Shown one piece after another: positions 50,063-60,972 of a stretch of 64,000 nucleotides of DNA. Source of the DNA: Mycobacterium kubicae (GTDB lineage Bacteria > Actinomycetota > Actinomycetes > Mycobacteriales > Mycobacteriaceae). A program made the translations under genes and the position numbers. The notes below the pieces were generated by a model. It worked only from the letters and a program-made list of their open reading frames with translations. It was not told where the DNA came from and did no database searches. Numbering within the stretch: position 1 is the stretch's first letter; the number at the start of each line of letters is the position of its first letter. Location: positions 992,001-1,056,000 of the forward strand of contig NZ_CP065047.1 of the NCBI RefSeq assembly GCF_015689175.1. The letters are read 5' to 3'.

Positions 50063-50542
50063 GTGCCGTTAACCGAAGACATTGTCGGGATGCATTTCAG
50101 GTATCCGGACCACTATGAGGTCGAGCGGGAGAAGATCCGCGAGTATGCGGTAGCCGTCCAGAATGACGACAGTTATTTCTTCGAGGAGAAGGCGGCAGCT
50201 GAGATTGGTTATCAGGCCCTCTTGGCGCCGTTGACCTTCATCAGTGTGTTCGGTTACAAAGCCCAGTCGGCGTTCTTCAAGTACGCGAACATCGAGGTCA
50301 CCGACCAACATATCGTTCAGGTGGACCAGGTCCTGAAATTTGCGCAGCCGATCGTCGCCGGCGACAAGCTCTATTGCGACGTGTTCGTGGACTCGATACG
50401 CGAAGCGCATGGCACGCAGATCATCGTGACCAAGAACATCATCACGAACCAAGACGGTGAAACCGTGCAGGAGACCTACACGACCCTGGCGGGGCGTGCC
50501 GGCGAGGATGGGGAAAGAGGATTTTCTGATGGCGCTGCGTGA
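50063..50542 (+). CDS. hadA: (3R)-hydroxyacyl-ACP dehydratase subunit HadA
   Basis: 159 aa hot-dog fold protein: PDHYEVEREKIREYAVAVQND, and QILVDQVLKFAQPI-type strands (HIVQVDQVLKFAQPIVAGDKL). HadA binds the long acyl chain and pairs with HadB, which carries the active site, in the FAS-II dehydration step of mycolic acid synthesis. GTG 50063; a second M-start is not nearby. It overlaps hadB by 14 bases. Confidence 0.96.
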   Translation: MPLTEDIVGMHFRYPDHYEVEREKIREYAVAVQNDDSYFFEEKAAAEIGYQALLAPLTFISVFGYKAQSAFFKYANIEVTDQHIVQVDQVLKFAQPIVAGDKLYCDVFVDSIREAHGTQIIVTKNIITNQDGETVQETYTTLAGRAGEDGERGFSDGAA

Positions 50543-50957
50543 ATTCAGTTCGGTGAAAGTTGGCGACCAGCTTCCGGAGAGGACCTATCCGCTGACCCGT
50601 GGGGACTTGGTGAACTACGCCGGTGTTTCCGGTGACTTGAACCCGATTCACTGGGACGACGAGATCGCCAAGGTCGTCGGGCTGGACACCGCGATCGCGC
50701 ACGGCATGTTGACCATGGGTATCGGTGGCGGATACGTCACGTCCTGGGTCGGTGACCCCGGCGCGGTCACCGAGTACAACGTGCGGTTCACCGCGGTGGT
50801 GCCGGTGCCCAACGACGGTAAAGGCGCCGAACTCGTGTTCAGCGGCCGGGTGAAGTCGGTGGATCCGGAGAGCAAGTCGGTCACCATTGCCCTGACCGCC
50901 ACCACCGGCGGCAAGAAGATTTTCGGTCGAGCCGTCGCTTCGGCGAAACTCGCGTAG
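50529..50957 (+). CDS. hadB: (3R)-hydroxyacyl-ACP dehydratase catalytic subunit HadB
   Basis: 142 aa with the hydratase-2 motif seen as NPIHWDDEIAKVVGLDTAIAHG (catalytic Asp and His). It is the catalytic partner of both HadA (early) and HadC (late) heterodimers. ATG 50529 overlaps hadA, indicating coupled translation. Confidence 0.96.
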   Translation: MALREFSSVKVGDQLPERTYPLTRGDLVNYAGVSGDLNPIHWDDEIAKVVGLDTAIAHGMLTMGIGGGYVTSWVGDPGAVTEYNVRFTAVVPVPNDGKGAELVFSGRVKSVDPESKSVTIALTATTGGKKIFGRAVASAKLA

Positions 50958-50959
50958 CA

Positions 50960-51460
50960 ATGGCACTCAAAACCGACATCCGCGGCATGGTCTGGCGGTA
51001 CCCGGACTATTTCCTGGTGGGTCGTGAGGAGCTGCGCAGGTTTGCGCAATCCATCAAGTGCGACCATCCCGCGTTCTACGAAGAAGATGCCGCAGCCGAA
51101 CTGGGCTACGACGCGATTGTTGCGCCGATGACCTTTGTGACGATTCTGGCCAAGCTCGTGCAGCTCGACTTCTTCCGCAATGTCGATGTGGGCATGGAAA
51201 CCATGCAAATCGTCCAGGTTGACCAACGGTTCCTCTTCCACAAGCCGGTGTTGGCCGGTGACAAACTGTGGGCCCGAATGGACATTCATTCGGTCACCGA
51301 GCGGTTCGGCGCCGACATCGTCGTGACGAAGAACATCTGCCACGACGACAACGGTGAGTTGGTGCTGGAGGCCTACACCACGCTGATGGGTCAGCAGGGC
51401 GAAGAGTCCGCCCGGCTCAAATGGGACATGGATTCCGGCCAGGTCGTCCGAACCTCGTAA
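50960..51460 (+). CDS. hadC: (3R)-hydroxyacyl-ACP dehydratase subunit HadC
   Basis: 166 aa, paralogue of HadA (YPDYFLVGREELRRFAQSIK; MQIVQVDQRFLFHKPVLAGDKLW). The HadBC dimer acts on longer, meromycolate-length intermediates. Starts two bases after hadB's stop. Same length as the M. tuberculosis protein. Confidence 0.96.
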   Translation: MALKTDIRGMVWRYPDYFLVGREELRRFAQSIKCDHPAFYEEDAAAELGYDAIVAPMTFVTILAKLVQLDFFRNVDVGMETMQIVQVDQRFLFHKPVLAGDKLWARMDIHSVTERFGADIVVTKNICHDDNGELVLEAYTTLMGQQGEESARLKWDMDSGQVVRTS

Positions 51461-51583
51461 TTAGTATCTGGCTCCTGCCCCCATGTACACTCGGACGTCG
51501 GGGTTTTCCCAGTACCAGCGCGCTGTCCGTCGGTTCGCCATCGCCGAACGGGGGGCGCGCGAGCTATGTAGGCCCCGAGTAAT

Positions 51584-51656
<73 letters not shown>

Positions 51657-51750
51657 CTGAAGGCACAGACGTGACATGGTGGACACTGGACAATGTGTTC
51701 CATCACAGCGGGACCGACCGCGGGATAGCTAGCGAACGAAGGAGCGCGCG

Positions 51751-52239
51751 GTGAGCGACGAAGGCGATGTTGCCGACGACGCCGCAAGCAACGGCGGTGA
51801 CACGGAGGACAGCCGCGAAAGCGGTGGTCGGACGGCCGTGGTGACCAAGGCAGTGGCGCGACCGCAACGGCCTACGGGCAAACGATCGCGGCAGCGCGCG
51901 GTGGCGACCGACGACGCGGCCGAAAAGGAGTCCTCGACCGACGTCGAGGTTTCCAAGAAAGACTCGGCCAAGAAGGACGCTGCCAAGGGCGCCAAAGCCA
52001 AGGCCGCCCAGAAGGGCAAGAAGACCGGCAAAGCCGGCGCTGGATCAGCGAACCCGATTCTTTTCGTCTACAACTACCTCAAGCAGGTCGTAGCCGAAAT
52101 GCGGAAGGTCATTTGGCCCAACCGCAAACAGATGCTCACCTACACGTCGGTGGTGCTGGCGTTTCTTGCCTTCATGGTGGCGCTGGTCGGCGGCACCGAT
52201 CTGGGCTTGAGCAAGCTCGTGCTGTTGGTGTTCGGCTGA
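51751..52239 (+). CDS. secE: Preprotein translocase subunit SecE
   Basis: 162 aa: a long charged, Lys/Ala-rich N-terminal extension (to about residue 100), then the conserved SecE core [25 protein letters not shown] and one membrane helix near the C-terminus. Part of the SecYEG channel. GTG 51751 with GAAGGAGC upstream. Adjacent to nusG as in most bacteria. Confidence 0.95.
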   Translation: MSDEGDVADDAASNGGDTEDSRESGGRTAVVTKAVARPQRPTGKRSRQRAVATDDAAEKESSTDVEVSKKDSAKKDAAKGAKAKAAQKGKKTGKAGAGSANPILFVYNYLKQVVAEMRKVIWPNRKQMLTYTSVVLAFLAFMVALVGGTDLGLSKLVLLVFG

Positions 52240-52252
52240 GGCACGAGAGTGA

Positions 52253-52987
<735 letters not shown>

Positions 52988-53013
52988 AACGTTAGAAAGG
53001 AAAGCAACAACCC

Positions 53014-53445
53014 ATGGCCCCGAAGAAGAAGAAAGTCACCGGGCTGATCAAGCTGCAGATCACCGCGGGCCAGGCCAACCCGGCGCCGCCGGTGGGCCCC
53101 GCCCTCGGCCAGCACGGCGTCAACATCATGGAATTCTGCAAGGCGTACAACGCCGCGACGGAGAGCCAGCGCGGGCAGGTCATCCCGGTGGAGATCACGG
53201 TCTATGAGGACCGCAGCTTCACCTTCGCCCTGAAGACGCCGCCGGCCGCCAAGCTGCTGCTGAAGGCCGCGGGCGTGGGCAAGGGCTCGGCCGAGCCGCA
53301 CAAGAACAAGGTCGCCAAGGTCACCTGGGACCAGGTTCGCGAAATCGCCGAGACCAAGAAGACCGACCTCAACGCCAACGACATCGACGCCGCCGCCAAG
53401 ATCATCGCCGGTACCGCCCGGTCGATGGGCATCACCGTCGAATAG
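53014..53445 (+). CDS. rplK: 50S ribosomal protein L11
   Basis: 143 aa; conserved [37 protein letters not shown], and the C-terminal RNA-binding helix region ([20 protein letters not shown]). Binds the GTPase centre of 23S rRNA and is needed for the stringent response. AGAAAGGAA upstream of ATG. Confidence 0.97.
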   Translation: MAPKKKKVTGLIKLQITAGQANPAPPVGPALGQHGVNIMEFCKAYNAATESQRGQVIPVEITVYEDRSFTFALKTPPAAKLLLKAAGVGKGSAEPHKNKVAKVTWDQVREIAETKKTDLNANDIDAAAKIIAGTARSMGITVE

Positions 53446-53513
53446 GTACCACCGTGGGAGGGCCAGCTTCGGCCCGACGATAACCACACCCCAACATCAG
53501 ATTGGATGAACCG

Positions 53514-54221
53514 ATGAGCAAGAACAGCAAGACCTACCGCGCGGCCGCCGAGAAGATCGACCGCAACAACCTCTACACCCCGCTGGAGGCGGCCAAGCTC
53601 GCCAAGGAGACGTCCTCGAGCAAGCAGGATGCGACCGTCGAGGTCGCGATCCGCCTGGGCGTCGACCCGCGCAAGGCCGACCAGATGGTCCGCGGCACGG
53701 TCAACCTGCCGCACGGCACCGGCAAGACGGCCCGCGTAGCGGTGTTCGCGGTGGGGGAGAAGGCCGAGCAGGCCGTGGCCGCCGGCGCCGACGTGGTGGG
53801 CAGTGACGACCTGATCGAGAAGATCCAGGGCGGGTTCCTGGACTTCGACGCCGCAATCGCCACACCCGACCAGATGGCCAAGGTCGGTCGCATCGCCCGG
53901 ATCCTGGGTCCGCGCGGCCTGATGCCCAACCCCAAGACCGGCACCGTCACCCCCGACGTCACGAAGGCCGTCGCCGACATCAAGGGCGGGAAGATCAACT
54001 TCCGCGTCGACAAGCAGGCCAACCTGCACTTCGTGATCGGCAAGGCGTCCTTCGACGAGAAGAAACTCGCCGAGAACTACGGCGCCGCCCTGGAGGAAGT
54101 GCTGCGGCACAAGCCGTCCTCGTCGAAGGGCCGCTACCTGAAGAAGGTCACCGTGTCGACGACGACGGGCCCCGGCATTCCGGTGGACCCGGCCGTGACC
54201 CGCAACTTCGCAGAGGCCTGA
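53514..54221 (+). CDS. rplA: 50S ribosomal protein L1
   Basis: 235 aa; ATG 53514 gives [19 protein letters not shown], matching the mycobacterial N-terminus, while the earlier in-frame start at 53502 has no support. L1 signature [13 protein letters not shown] and [21 protein letters not shown]. It binds 23S rRNA and often represses its own operon. Followed by a hairpin at 54228. Confidence 0.97.
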   Translation: MSKNSKTYRAAAEKIDRNNLYTPLEAAKLAKETSSSKQDATVEVAIRLGVDPRKADQMVRGTVNLPHGTGKTARVAVFAVGEKAEQAVAAGADVVGSDDLIEKIQGGFLDFDAAIATPDQMAKVGRIARILGPRGLMPNPKTGTVTPDVTKAVADIKGGKINFRVDKQANLHFVIGKASFDEKKLAENYGAALEEVLRHKPSSSKGRYLKKVTVSTTTGPGIPVDPAVTRNFAEA

Positions 54222-54227
54222 TCACCG

Positions 54228-54248
54228 GGCGGGTGACCGCTACCCGCC
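54228..54248. terminator. Hairpin after rplA
   Basis: GGCGGGT (54228-54234), loop of seven, ACCCGCC (54242-54248): perfect 7-bp stem starting six bases after the rplA stop and overlapping the end of the convergent sigma-factor gene. There is no T-run, as is usual for mycobacterial terminators. Confidence 0.6.
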
Positions 54249-55457
54249 GCACTCGGCGATGCGTCGCCGCAAGAACGCCCGACCCGGCTCAGATCCGTTG
54301 GCCTGCAACGCGATCCGGTACCAGGTGACAGCCTCCTCGGGCCTTGCGGCCCGCCGCAGCAAGTCCGCGCGCACCGACGCAACCAGGTTCGACCGGGCCA
54401 GCCTCGGATCATGGGCGACCTTCTCCAGCGCGGCGAGGCCGGCGTCGGGACCATCGCGGAACCCGACCGCCAGGGCCCGATTGGCCAGCACCACCGGCGA
54501 GTCGGTCAGCTGCAGCAACCGGTCGTAGGCCGCGCAGATGGTGACCCAGTCCGTCTCCGCCCACGACGGCGCCGTGGCGTGGATTGCCGCGATGACCGCC
54601 TGGGGCAGATAGGGCCCGGTCGATCCTTCGGCCCGGCGCAGCCGATCCAAGCCGCGCGCGATGCGGCCCCGGTCCCAGCGCCGGCGCGGCTGCTCGTCCA
54701 GGGGAACCAGCGCCCCCGCGTGATCCACTCGGGTCGCTCGGCGCGAATCATGGAGCAGCATCAGGGCCGCCAAGGCGTGCGCCTCACGTTCGTGCGGCAG
54801 CAGCGCGCACAGTTCCTCAGCCAGCCGGATCCCCTCCGTGCAGAGCTCGTCCCGGATCGCCGACGGGCCGGCGGTGGACCAGTAGCCCTCGGTGAATACC
54901 GAATAGATGCAGCTGAGCACGTGCGGTGTGCGATCGGGCAGCAACTCGGCCGGTGGCACCCGCAGCGGGATGTTCGCGTGCCGAATCTTGTTCTTGGCGC
55001 GGGTGATTCGCTGACCGACGGCCGTCTCGGTGTGCAGCAGCGCCCGCGCTATCTCCGCGACGGTGAGCCCGGACACCAGACGAAGGGTGAGTGCCAGTTG
55101 AGACGGCCGGTCCAACGCTGGATGAGCGCAGGTGAACATCATCCGCAACTCGTCGTCGCGGACGGGCTGCGGTTCAGTGGTTTCGGTACGGACCCGGATG
55201 TCGTCCATCACCGCCGCCAATTCCTTTCCAGGACGGGCATATTCGCGGCGCAACCGGTCGCGCGCCCGGTTGCGGGCGACCGTTATCAACCAGCCGCCCG
55301 GATTGCTCGGCACCCCGTCGCGGGGCCAGGCGCGAAGCGCTTCCGCGCAGGCTTCCTGGACGGCGTCCTCGGCTATGGTGAGGTCGCCCGACCACCGCGC
55401 CAGCGCGGCAACGGCGGGACCCCACTCGCGGCGGAAGACGCCGTCCAGGTCGGCCAT
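54240..55457 (-). CDS. ECF sigma factor of the YCII-associated (ECF42-type) group with C-terminal TPR-like domain (405 aa)
   Basis: Sigma region 2 (LTIAEDAVQEACAEALRAWP, GWLITVARNRARDRLRRE) and region 4 (SGLTVAEIARALLHTETAVGQRITRAKNKIR) fill the first 190 residues. A 200-residue helical extension follows (EAVTWYRIALQANGSEPGRAFLRRRIAE), characteristic of ECF42, where it replaces an anti-sigma factor. Its partner, a YCII/DGPF protein, lies ten bases upstream on the same strand. Targets and inducing signal unknown. I recall no such gene between rplA and mmaA4 in M. tuberculosis. Confidence 0.9.
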   Translation of the reverse strand: MADLDGVFRREWGPAVAALARWSGDLTIAEDAVQEACAEALRAWPRDGVPSNPGGWLITVARNRARDRLRREYARPGKELAAVMDDIRVRTETTEPQPVRDDELRMMFTCAHPALDRPSQLALTLRLVSGLTVAEIARALLHTETAVGQRITRAKNKIRHANIPLRVPPAELLPDRTPHVLSCIYSVFTEGYWSTAGPSAIRDELCTEGIRLAEELCALLPHEREAHALAALMLLHDSRRATRVDHAGALVPLDEQPRRRWDRGRIARGLDRLRRAEGSTGPYLPQAVIAAIHATAPSWAETDWVTICAAYDRLLQLTDSPVVLANRALAVGFRDGPDAGLAALEKVAHDPRLARSNLVASVRADLLRRAARPEEAVTWYRIALQANGSEPGRAFLRRRIAECGG

Positions 55458-55466
55458 CGGTAACGC

Positions 55467-56159
55467 TTACAGCCCCGAGACTCCCGCCAGTTGCCGCAGT
55501 TCGACGGTGGATGCGGGGATCATCGCAGCCAATTTCACCGCCTCGTCGCGGTCGTCGGCGGACAGCACGTAGAAGCCGTTGGCGACCTCGGCGCCTTCCA
55601 CATAGGGGCCGTCGGTGATCAAGACGTCGCCCTCGCGCACCCGCACGGTGGTCGCCGTTGTCCGGTCGTGCAATGCGGCGCCGGTGAGTACGTGATCGCC
55701 GGCGGCGGCCGCGAAATCGCCGTGGCGCGCCGCGACTGCCTCCCACTCCGGTGTGCCCGGCGTGTGTGCGGAGGCGGGTGGTTCCAGCAGCAGCGCGAGC
55801 CAGTCGTTGCCGGTGAGTTTGCGGGTCGGTTCGATGGCGTGCACCACCGGCCACACTTCGACGGCCCCGAACGTGGCGACGGGCACGTCGCGCGCCAACG
55901 CGATTGCGTCATCGAGGTTCTCGGCTTCGAATACGTAGTAGCCGCAGGCAACCTCGGCGGACTCGGCGAATGGCCCGTCGGTGACCACCGGCGCGTCGGG
56001 ACCACCGGTGACCCGTACGGCCTGGGGTATCAGGGCGTCACCGGCCCGGATCGCCGCGCCGGCTTGGGCATGGAAGCGCTCGAAAGCCGCCATCGCGGCG
56101 GCCGCGTCGTCGGGAGTGCGGTCTTGCTCCTTGCTGATCAACAAGGCGAAATACTGCAT
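55467..56159 (-). CDS. Tandem YCII/DGPF-domain protein (230 aa), partner of the ECF sigma factor
   Basis: Two YCII-type halves: DGPFAESAEVACGYYVFEAENLDDAIALA near the N-terminus and DGPYVEGAEVANGFYVLSADDRDEAVKLA at the C-terminus, the DGP(F/Y) motif defining the family. These small proteins accompany ECF42 sigma genes and are usually among their targets; biochemical role unknown. Single-domain versions are about 115-120 aa, so this is an internal duplication or fusion. Start ATG 56159. Confidence 0.9.
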   Translation of the reverse strand: MQYFALLISKEQDRTPDDAAAAMAAFERFHAQAGAAIRAGDALIPQAVRVTGGPDAPVVTDGPFAESAEVACGYYVFEAENLDDAIALARDVPVATFGAVEVWPVVHAIEPTRKLTGNDWLALLLEPPASAHTPGTPEWEAVAARHGDFAAAAGDHVLTGAALHDRTTATTVRVREGDVLITDGPYVEGAEVANGFYVLSADDRDEAVKLAAMIPASTVELRQLAGVSGL

Positions 56160-56244
56160 CGGTCGTCACCTCCGGTAGTGAGCGAAGCCCTGTGCTCCAC
56201 TCTCTACCTGTTAGACGAACGGCGCAGCCCCGATCCGACAGGTG

Positions 56245-57141
56245 TTACGCGGCGGCGCCCGGCTTGAGGTAGGTCACCAGTCGCACGTCGAGCATCTCGT
56301 CGGTGAAGTAGTGCTCGCAGCCGCGCAGGTACTTGATGTAGCGGTTGTAGACCTCTTCGGAGGTGATTTCGATGGCCTTGTCCCGGTTGGCTTCCAGTGC
56401 GTCGCCCCAGATGTGCAGTGTCTTGATGTAGTGCGGGCGCAGCGAAAGCGTCTCGGGCACAACGAAACCCGCCTTCTCGCCGTGTTCGACCATCATCTCC
56501 GTCGAGGGCAGCCGCCCACCGGGGAAGATCTCGGTGATGATGAACTTGATGAACCGAGCCGTTTCGAAGCTCAGCTTCTTGCCCCGGGCGGCCATGTCGA
56601 ACGGGTGATACCCGACGCTGCTCTGGATGGTCATCCGGCCGTCGTCGGGCATGATGTTGAAACAACGCTTGAAGAAGTCGTCGTAGTTCTCGTGGCCGAA
56701 GTGCTCGAAGGCTTCGATGGAAACGATTCGGTCCACCGGCTCGGTGAAGTCTTCCCAGCCGTGCAGCAACACCCGGCGAGAGCGGTTGGTGTCCAGCGCG
56801 CCCAGCACCTCCTCGCAGCGGGCGTGCTGGTTCTTCGACAAGGTCAGGCCTACGACGTTGACATCGAAGCGCTCCACCGCGCGCTTCATGGTGGTGCCCC
56901 AACCGCAGCCGATGTCCAGCAGCGTCATGCCGGGCTTGAGGTCCAGCTGGTCCAGGTGCAGGTCGATCTTGGCGTGCTGCGCCTCTTCCAGGCTGATGTC
57001 CCACGGTTCGAAGTAGGCGCAGCTGTAGATGCGGCTGGGGTCCTGGAACAGGGCGAAGAAGTCGTCGGAGACGTCGTAGTGCGCCTGGATGTCTTCGGAG
57101 CGCGTTCGCGTCGCCGTCTGAGTGCTCAGTTCTTCAGCCAT
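56245..57141 (-). CDS. mmaA4: Hydroxymycolate synthase MmaA4
   Basis: 298 aa SAM-dependent mycolic acid methyltransferase: [24 protein letters not shown], motif [31 protein letters not shown] and the C-terminal [15 protein letters not shown] typical of MmaA4. It introduces the methyl/hydroxyl branch at the distal position leading to methoxy- and keto-mycolates. Gap of 123 bases to mmaA3, so it may have its own promoter. Confidence 0.94.
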   Translation of the reverse strand: MAEELSTQTATRTRSEDIQAHYDVSDDFFALFQDPSRIYSCAYFEPWDISLEEAQHAKIDLHLDQLDLKPGMTLLDIGCGWGTTMKRAVERFDVNVVGLTLSKNQHARCEEVLGALDTNRSRRVLLHGWEDFTEPVDRIVSIEAFEHFGHENYDDFFKRCFNIMPDDGRMTIQSSVGYHPFDMAARGKKLSFETARFIKFIITEIFPGGRLPSTEMMVEHGEKAGFVVPETLSLRPHYIKTLHIWGDALEANRDKAIEITSEEVYNRYIKYLRGCEHYFTDEMLDVRLVTYLKPGAAA

Positions 57142-57264
57142 TGTCGTTTCTGTTCTCCTGGAGGTGAATGCTCAACCGCATGCCGAAGCCCTCGGTTCAG
57201 TGGGCAACCGGGGTTTCATTTGCCGGCTCGAGGTTCGTCCCCGTGGCCGCGATAGCACAGCAGT

Positions 57265-58146
57265 CTACTTTGCCAAGGTGAATTGGTTGCAGTCGATGTA
57301 CCCGGTGCGAAACGCCTTGGCGCAGCCGGTCAGGTAGTGCATGTACTTGTCGTACATCTCCTGCGACTGAATCGCGATGGCGTCGTCTTTACGTCCCTCG
57401 AGAGCTTCGGCCCAGAAATCGAGGGTCTTGGCGAAGTCCAACTGCAGAGACTGGATGCGGGTGATGTTGAAGCCCACCTTGGCGCAATGCTCCTCGACCT
57501 TCTCGATCATCGGCAGCCGCCCGCCGGGGAAGATCTCGGTCACGATGAACCTGATGAACTTGGCCATCTCCATGGTCAACGGGATGCCGCGCTCCATGAC
57601 CTGCTTGACGTGCAACCCGGTGATCACGTGCAGCAGCATGACGCCGTCGCCGGGCAGGGCTTCATAGACGAACTTGAAGAAGTCGTCGTAGCGGTGGTAG
57701 CCGAAGTGTTCCAACGCTTCGATGGTGACGATGCGGTCCACCGGATCACTGAAATCGGCCCAGTCGCGCAGCAGCACCCGGTGCGAGCGGCTGGTGTCGA
57801 CGCTGTCGAGCAACTGCTGGCAGTAGTTGTGCTGGTTTTCCGACAGGGTCAGCCCAACGACGTTGACGTCGTATTTCTCCACCGCGCGCTTGAGCACCGA
57901 GCCCCACCCGCAGCCGATGTCGAGCAGCGTCATCCCCGGCTCGAGGTTCAGCTTGTCCAGCACCAGGTCGATCTTGGCCAACTGCGCTTCATGCAAGGTC
58001 ATGTTCTCGCGAGGAAAGTACGCACAGCTGTATGTCCGGGTTGGATCGACGAAGAGCCCGAAAAACTCGTCGGAGAGGTCGTAATGCGCCCGGACGTCCT
58101 CGGAATTGGACCGCAAGCTCCCGGCGCGAGTTGACGTGTCAGACAT
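57265..58146 (-). CDS. mmaA3: Methoxymycolate synthase MmaA3
   Basis: 293 aa, the same length as in M. tuberculosis; begins MSDTSTRAGSLRSNSEDVRA and ends YIDCNQFTLAK, distinctive for MmaA3. SAM motif [12 protein letters not shown]. It O-methylates hydroxymycolates to methoxymycolates. ATG 58146 with GGAGG six bases upstream; the longer frame (58191) starts in the intergenic space. Confidence 0.93.
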   Translation of the reverse strand: MSDTSTRAGSLRSNSEDVRAHYDLSDEFFGLFVDPTRTYSCAYFPRENMTLHEAQLAKIDLVLDKLNLEPGMTLLDIGCGWGSVLKRAVEKYDVNVVGLTLSENQHNYCQQLLDSVDTSRSHRVLLRDWADFSDPVDRIVTIEALEHFGYHRYDDFFKFVYEALPGDGVMLLHVITGLHVKQVMERGIPLTMEMAKFIRFIVTEIFPGGRLPMIEKVEEHCAKVGFNITRIQSLQLDFAKTLDFWAEALEGRKDDAIAIQSQEMYDKYMHYLTGCAKAFRTGYIDCNQFTLAK

Positions 58147-58267
58147 AAATCCTCCCGATGGGACTAGTGCACCCCCCCACGAGGTAGCCATCCCGGACCC
58201 TACACGCAGCCCGGCGCATACTGTGCATTTGCGGCTGCCGTGAGCTGACTTTTTCTCGCGCGGGGCC

Positions 58268-59131
58268 TTACTTTTCTAACGTGAATTGGTTGACGTCGAT
58301 GTAGCCGGTACGGAAGGCGTTGGCGCAGCCGGTCAGGTACTTCATGTAACGCTCGTAGACCTCCTCGGACTGGATCGCGATGGCCTCCTCCCGATGCGAT
58401 TCCAGGGCCGCGGCCCAGGTGTCCAGCGTCCGCGCGTAATGGGGCTGCAGGGACTGCCGGCGGGTCAGCGTGAAACCCGCCTGTCCCGAGCGCTCTTGCA
58501 CCATCTCGATCGACGGCAACCGGCCGCCCGGGAAGATTTCGGTGACGATGAACTTGATGAAGCGCGCCATTTCGAAGGTCAAGGGAATGCCGCGTTCCAC
58601 GCACTGCGGCCCGGTCAAGCCGGTGATGGTGTGCAGCAGCATGACGCCGTCGGCGGGCAGGATTCGGTATGCCAGGGCGAAGAAGTCGTCGTAGCGGTCG
58701 TGGCCGAAGTGCTCGAAGGCGCCGATGGACACGATGCGGTCGACGGGCTCGTCGAACTGCTCCCAGCCGTTGAGCAGCACCCGCCGGGTGCGCTCGGTGT
58801 CCATCTCGTCGAAGGACTTCTGCACGTGCGCGGCCTGGTTCTTGGACAAGGTCAGCCCCACGACGTTGACGTCGTATTTTTCGATCGCGCGGCGCATGGT
58901 GGCTCCCCAGCCGCAGCCCACGTCGAGCAGCGTCATCCCGGGCTGCAGACCCAGCTTGCCCAGCGCCAGATCGATCTTGGCGAGCTGGGCCTCTTCCAGC
59001 GTCATGTCGTCGCGCTCGAAGTAGGCGCAACTGTAGGTCTGCGTCGGATCGAGAAACAGCCGGAAGAAATCGTCGGACAAGTCGTAGTGGGCCTGCACGT
59101 CATCGAAGTGCGGCGTGAGTTCGTCGGCCAC
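58268..59131 (-). CDS. mmaA2: Cyclopropane mycolic acid synthase MmaA2
   Basis: 287 aa, same length as in M. tuberculosis; GTG 59131 gives [20 protein letters not shown] against MVNDLTPHFEDVQ, and the C-terminus is [14 protein letters not shown] motif [12 protein letters not shown]. It forms the distal cis-cyclopropane of alpha-mycolates and the proximal one of oxygenated mycolates. Only five bases after mmaA1, so cotranscribed. A 41-base block (58989-59029) is identical to mmaA1. Confidence 0.93.
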   Translation of the reverse strand: MADELTPHFDDVQAHYDLSDDFFRLFLDPTQTYSCAYFERDDMTLEEAQLAKIDLALGKLGLQPGMTLLDVGCGWGATMRRAIEKYDVNVVGLTLSKNQAAHVQKSFDEMDTERTRRVLLNGWEQFDEPVDRIVSIGAFEHFGHDRYDDFFALAYRILPADGVMLLHTITGLTGPQCVERGIPLTFEMARFIKFIVTEIFPGGRLPSIEMVQERSGQAGFTLTRRQSLQPHYARTLDTWAAALESHREEAIAIQSEEVYERYMKYLTGCANAFRTGYIDVNQFTLEK

Positions 59132-59136
59132 GTGAC

Positions 59137-60015
<879 letters not shown>

Positions 60016-60054
60016 TTATTCCCGTGCCTGCAATGCCAAAGCATGCCTGCGATC

Positions 60055-60972
60055 TCAAGCGGCTTCGGCGAAGTTGGATTTCAACTCGCCAATGACCTGA
60101 TTCCACAGCTGCTGGGGCAGATCATGGCCCATACCGTCCACCAGCACCAGCCGAGCGCCTCTGATGGCTCTGGCGACGGCACGACCACCGAACGGCCGCA
60201 TCAACTTGTCGGCCCGCCCGTGTATCACCACGGTGGGTGCGACGATTTGACGATCGTAGTGCAGCAGGCTCCCGCTGCCCAAAATCGCACTGAACTGGTG
60301 CGAAATCCCCCAGGGATGGAAGTTGCGGTCGTAGCTTTCCGCGGCGTCCGCGCGGATCTCCTCGTCCGTCATCTGATACAGCGGGCTGCCGATGATCTTG
60401 CTGACTCGCACCGCGTTGTCCAGGATGACGTCCCGCGGCGAGTTCGGCGGCGGGCCTTTGATCAACGCCAGCAACGCGCGCGGCGCCGGCGGCGGCAGGA
60501 ACGGGGCGTTGTTGCTGGAGAAAATGACCGCCAGGCTCTTGGTCCGCTCGGCGTGGCGGGCAGCGAACACCTGGGCGATCATGCCGCCCATCGAGGCGCC
60601 GACGATATGGGCTTGCTCGATACCCAGATGGTCGAGCACCGCGGCGCCGTCGTCGGCCATGTCCTCCAGCGTGTAGGGCGCTTTGCTGCGCAGCCCCAGC
60701 CACGACCGCACCAACCGCACCACCAGCGGCTGCTCGGGGCGCTGGCGCGGGCTCTTGGTCGACAGCCCGACGTCCCGGTTGTCGTAGCGGATGACGCGGA
60801 AGCCCTCGCTGACCAGCTGCTCGCAGAATTCGGTGCGCCACAGCAGCATCTGGGCGCCCAGGCCCATGATCAGCAGGACGGGCGGGGCGTGCGGGTCGCC
60901 CATGTCCTCGTAGTACAGCTCGACGGGGGCGTCGGGATGGCCGGAGGCGGCGGTGCCGCTGCGAACCTCCAC
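60055..60972 (-). CDS. lipG: Alpha/beta-hydrolase (lipase/esterase) LipG
   Basis: 305 aa. Nucleophile elbow VGASMGGM (Ser), acid VVIHGRADKLM (Asp) and His in DGMGHDLPQQL. An esterase associated with the mycolate cluster; natural substrate not established. The GTG at 60972 shares its G with the TAG stop of the UbiB-like gene (TAGTG), indicating translational coupling; earlier frame codons belong to that gene. Confidence 0.9.
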   Translation of the reverse strand: MEVRSGTAASGHPDAPVELYYEDMGDPHAPPVLLIMGLGAQMLLWRTEFCEQLVSEGFRVIRYDNRDVGLSTKSPRQRPEQPLVVRLVRSWLGLRSKAPYTLEDMADDGAAVLDHLGIEQAHIVGASMGGMIAQVFAARHAERTKSLAVIFSSNNAPFLPPPAPRALLALIKGPPPNSPRDVILDNAVRVSKIIGSPLYQMTDEEIRADAAESYDRNFHPWGISHQFSAILGSGSLLHYDRQIVAPTVVIHGRADKLMRPFGGRAVARAIRGARLVLVDGMGHDLPQQLWNQVIGELKSNFAEAA

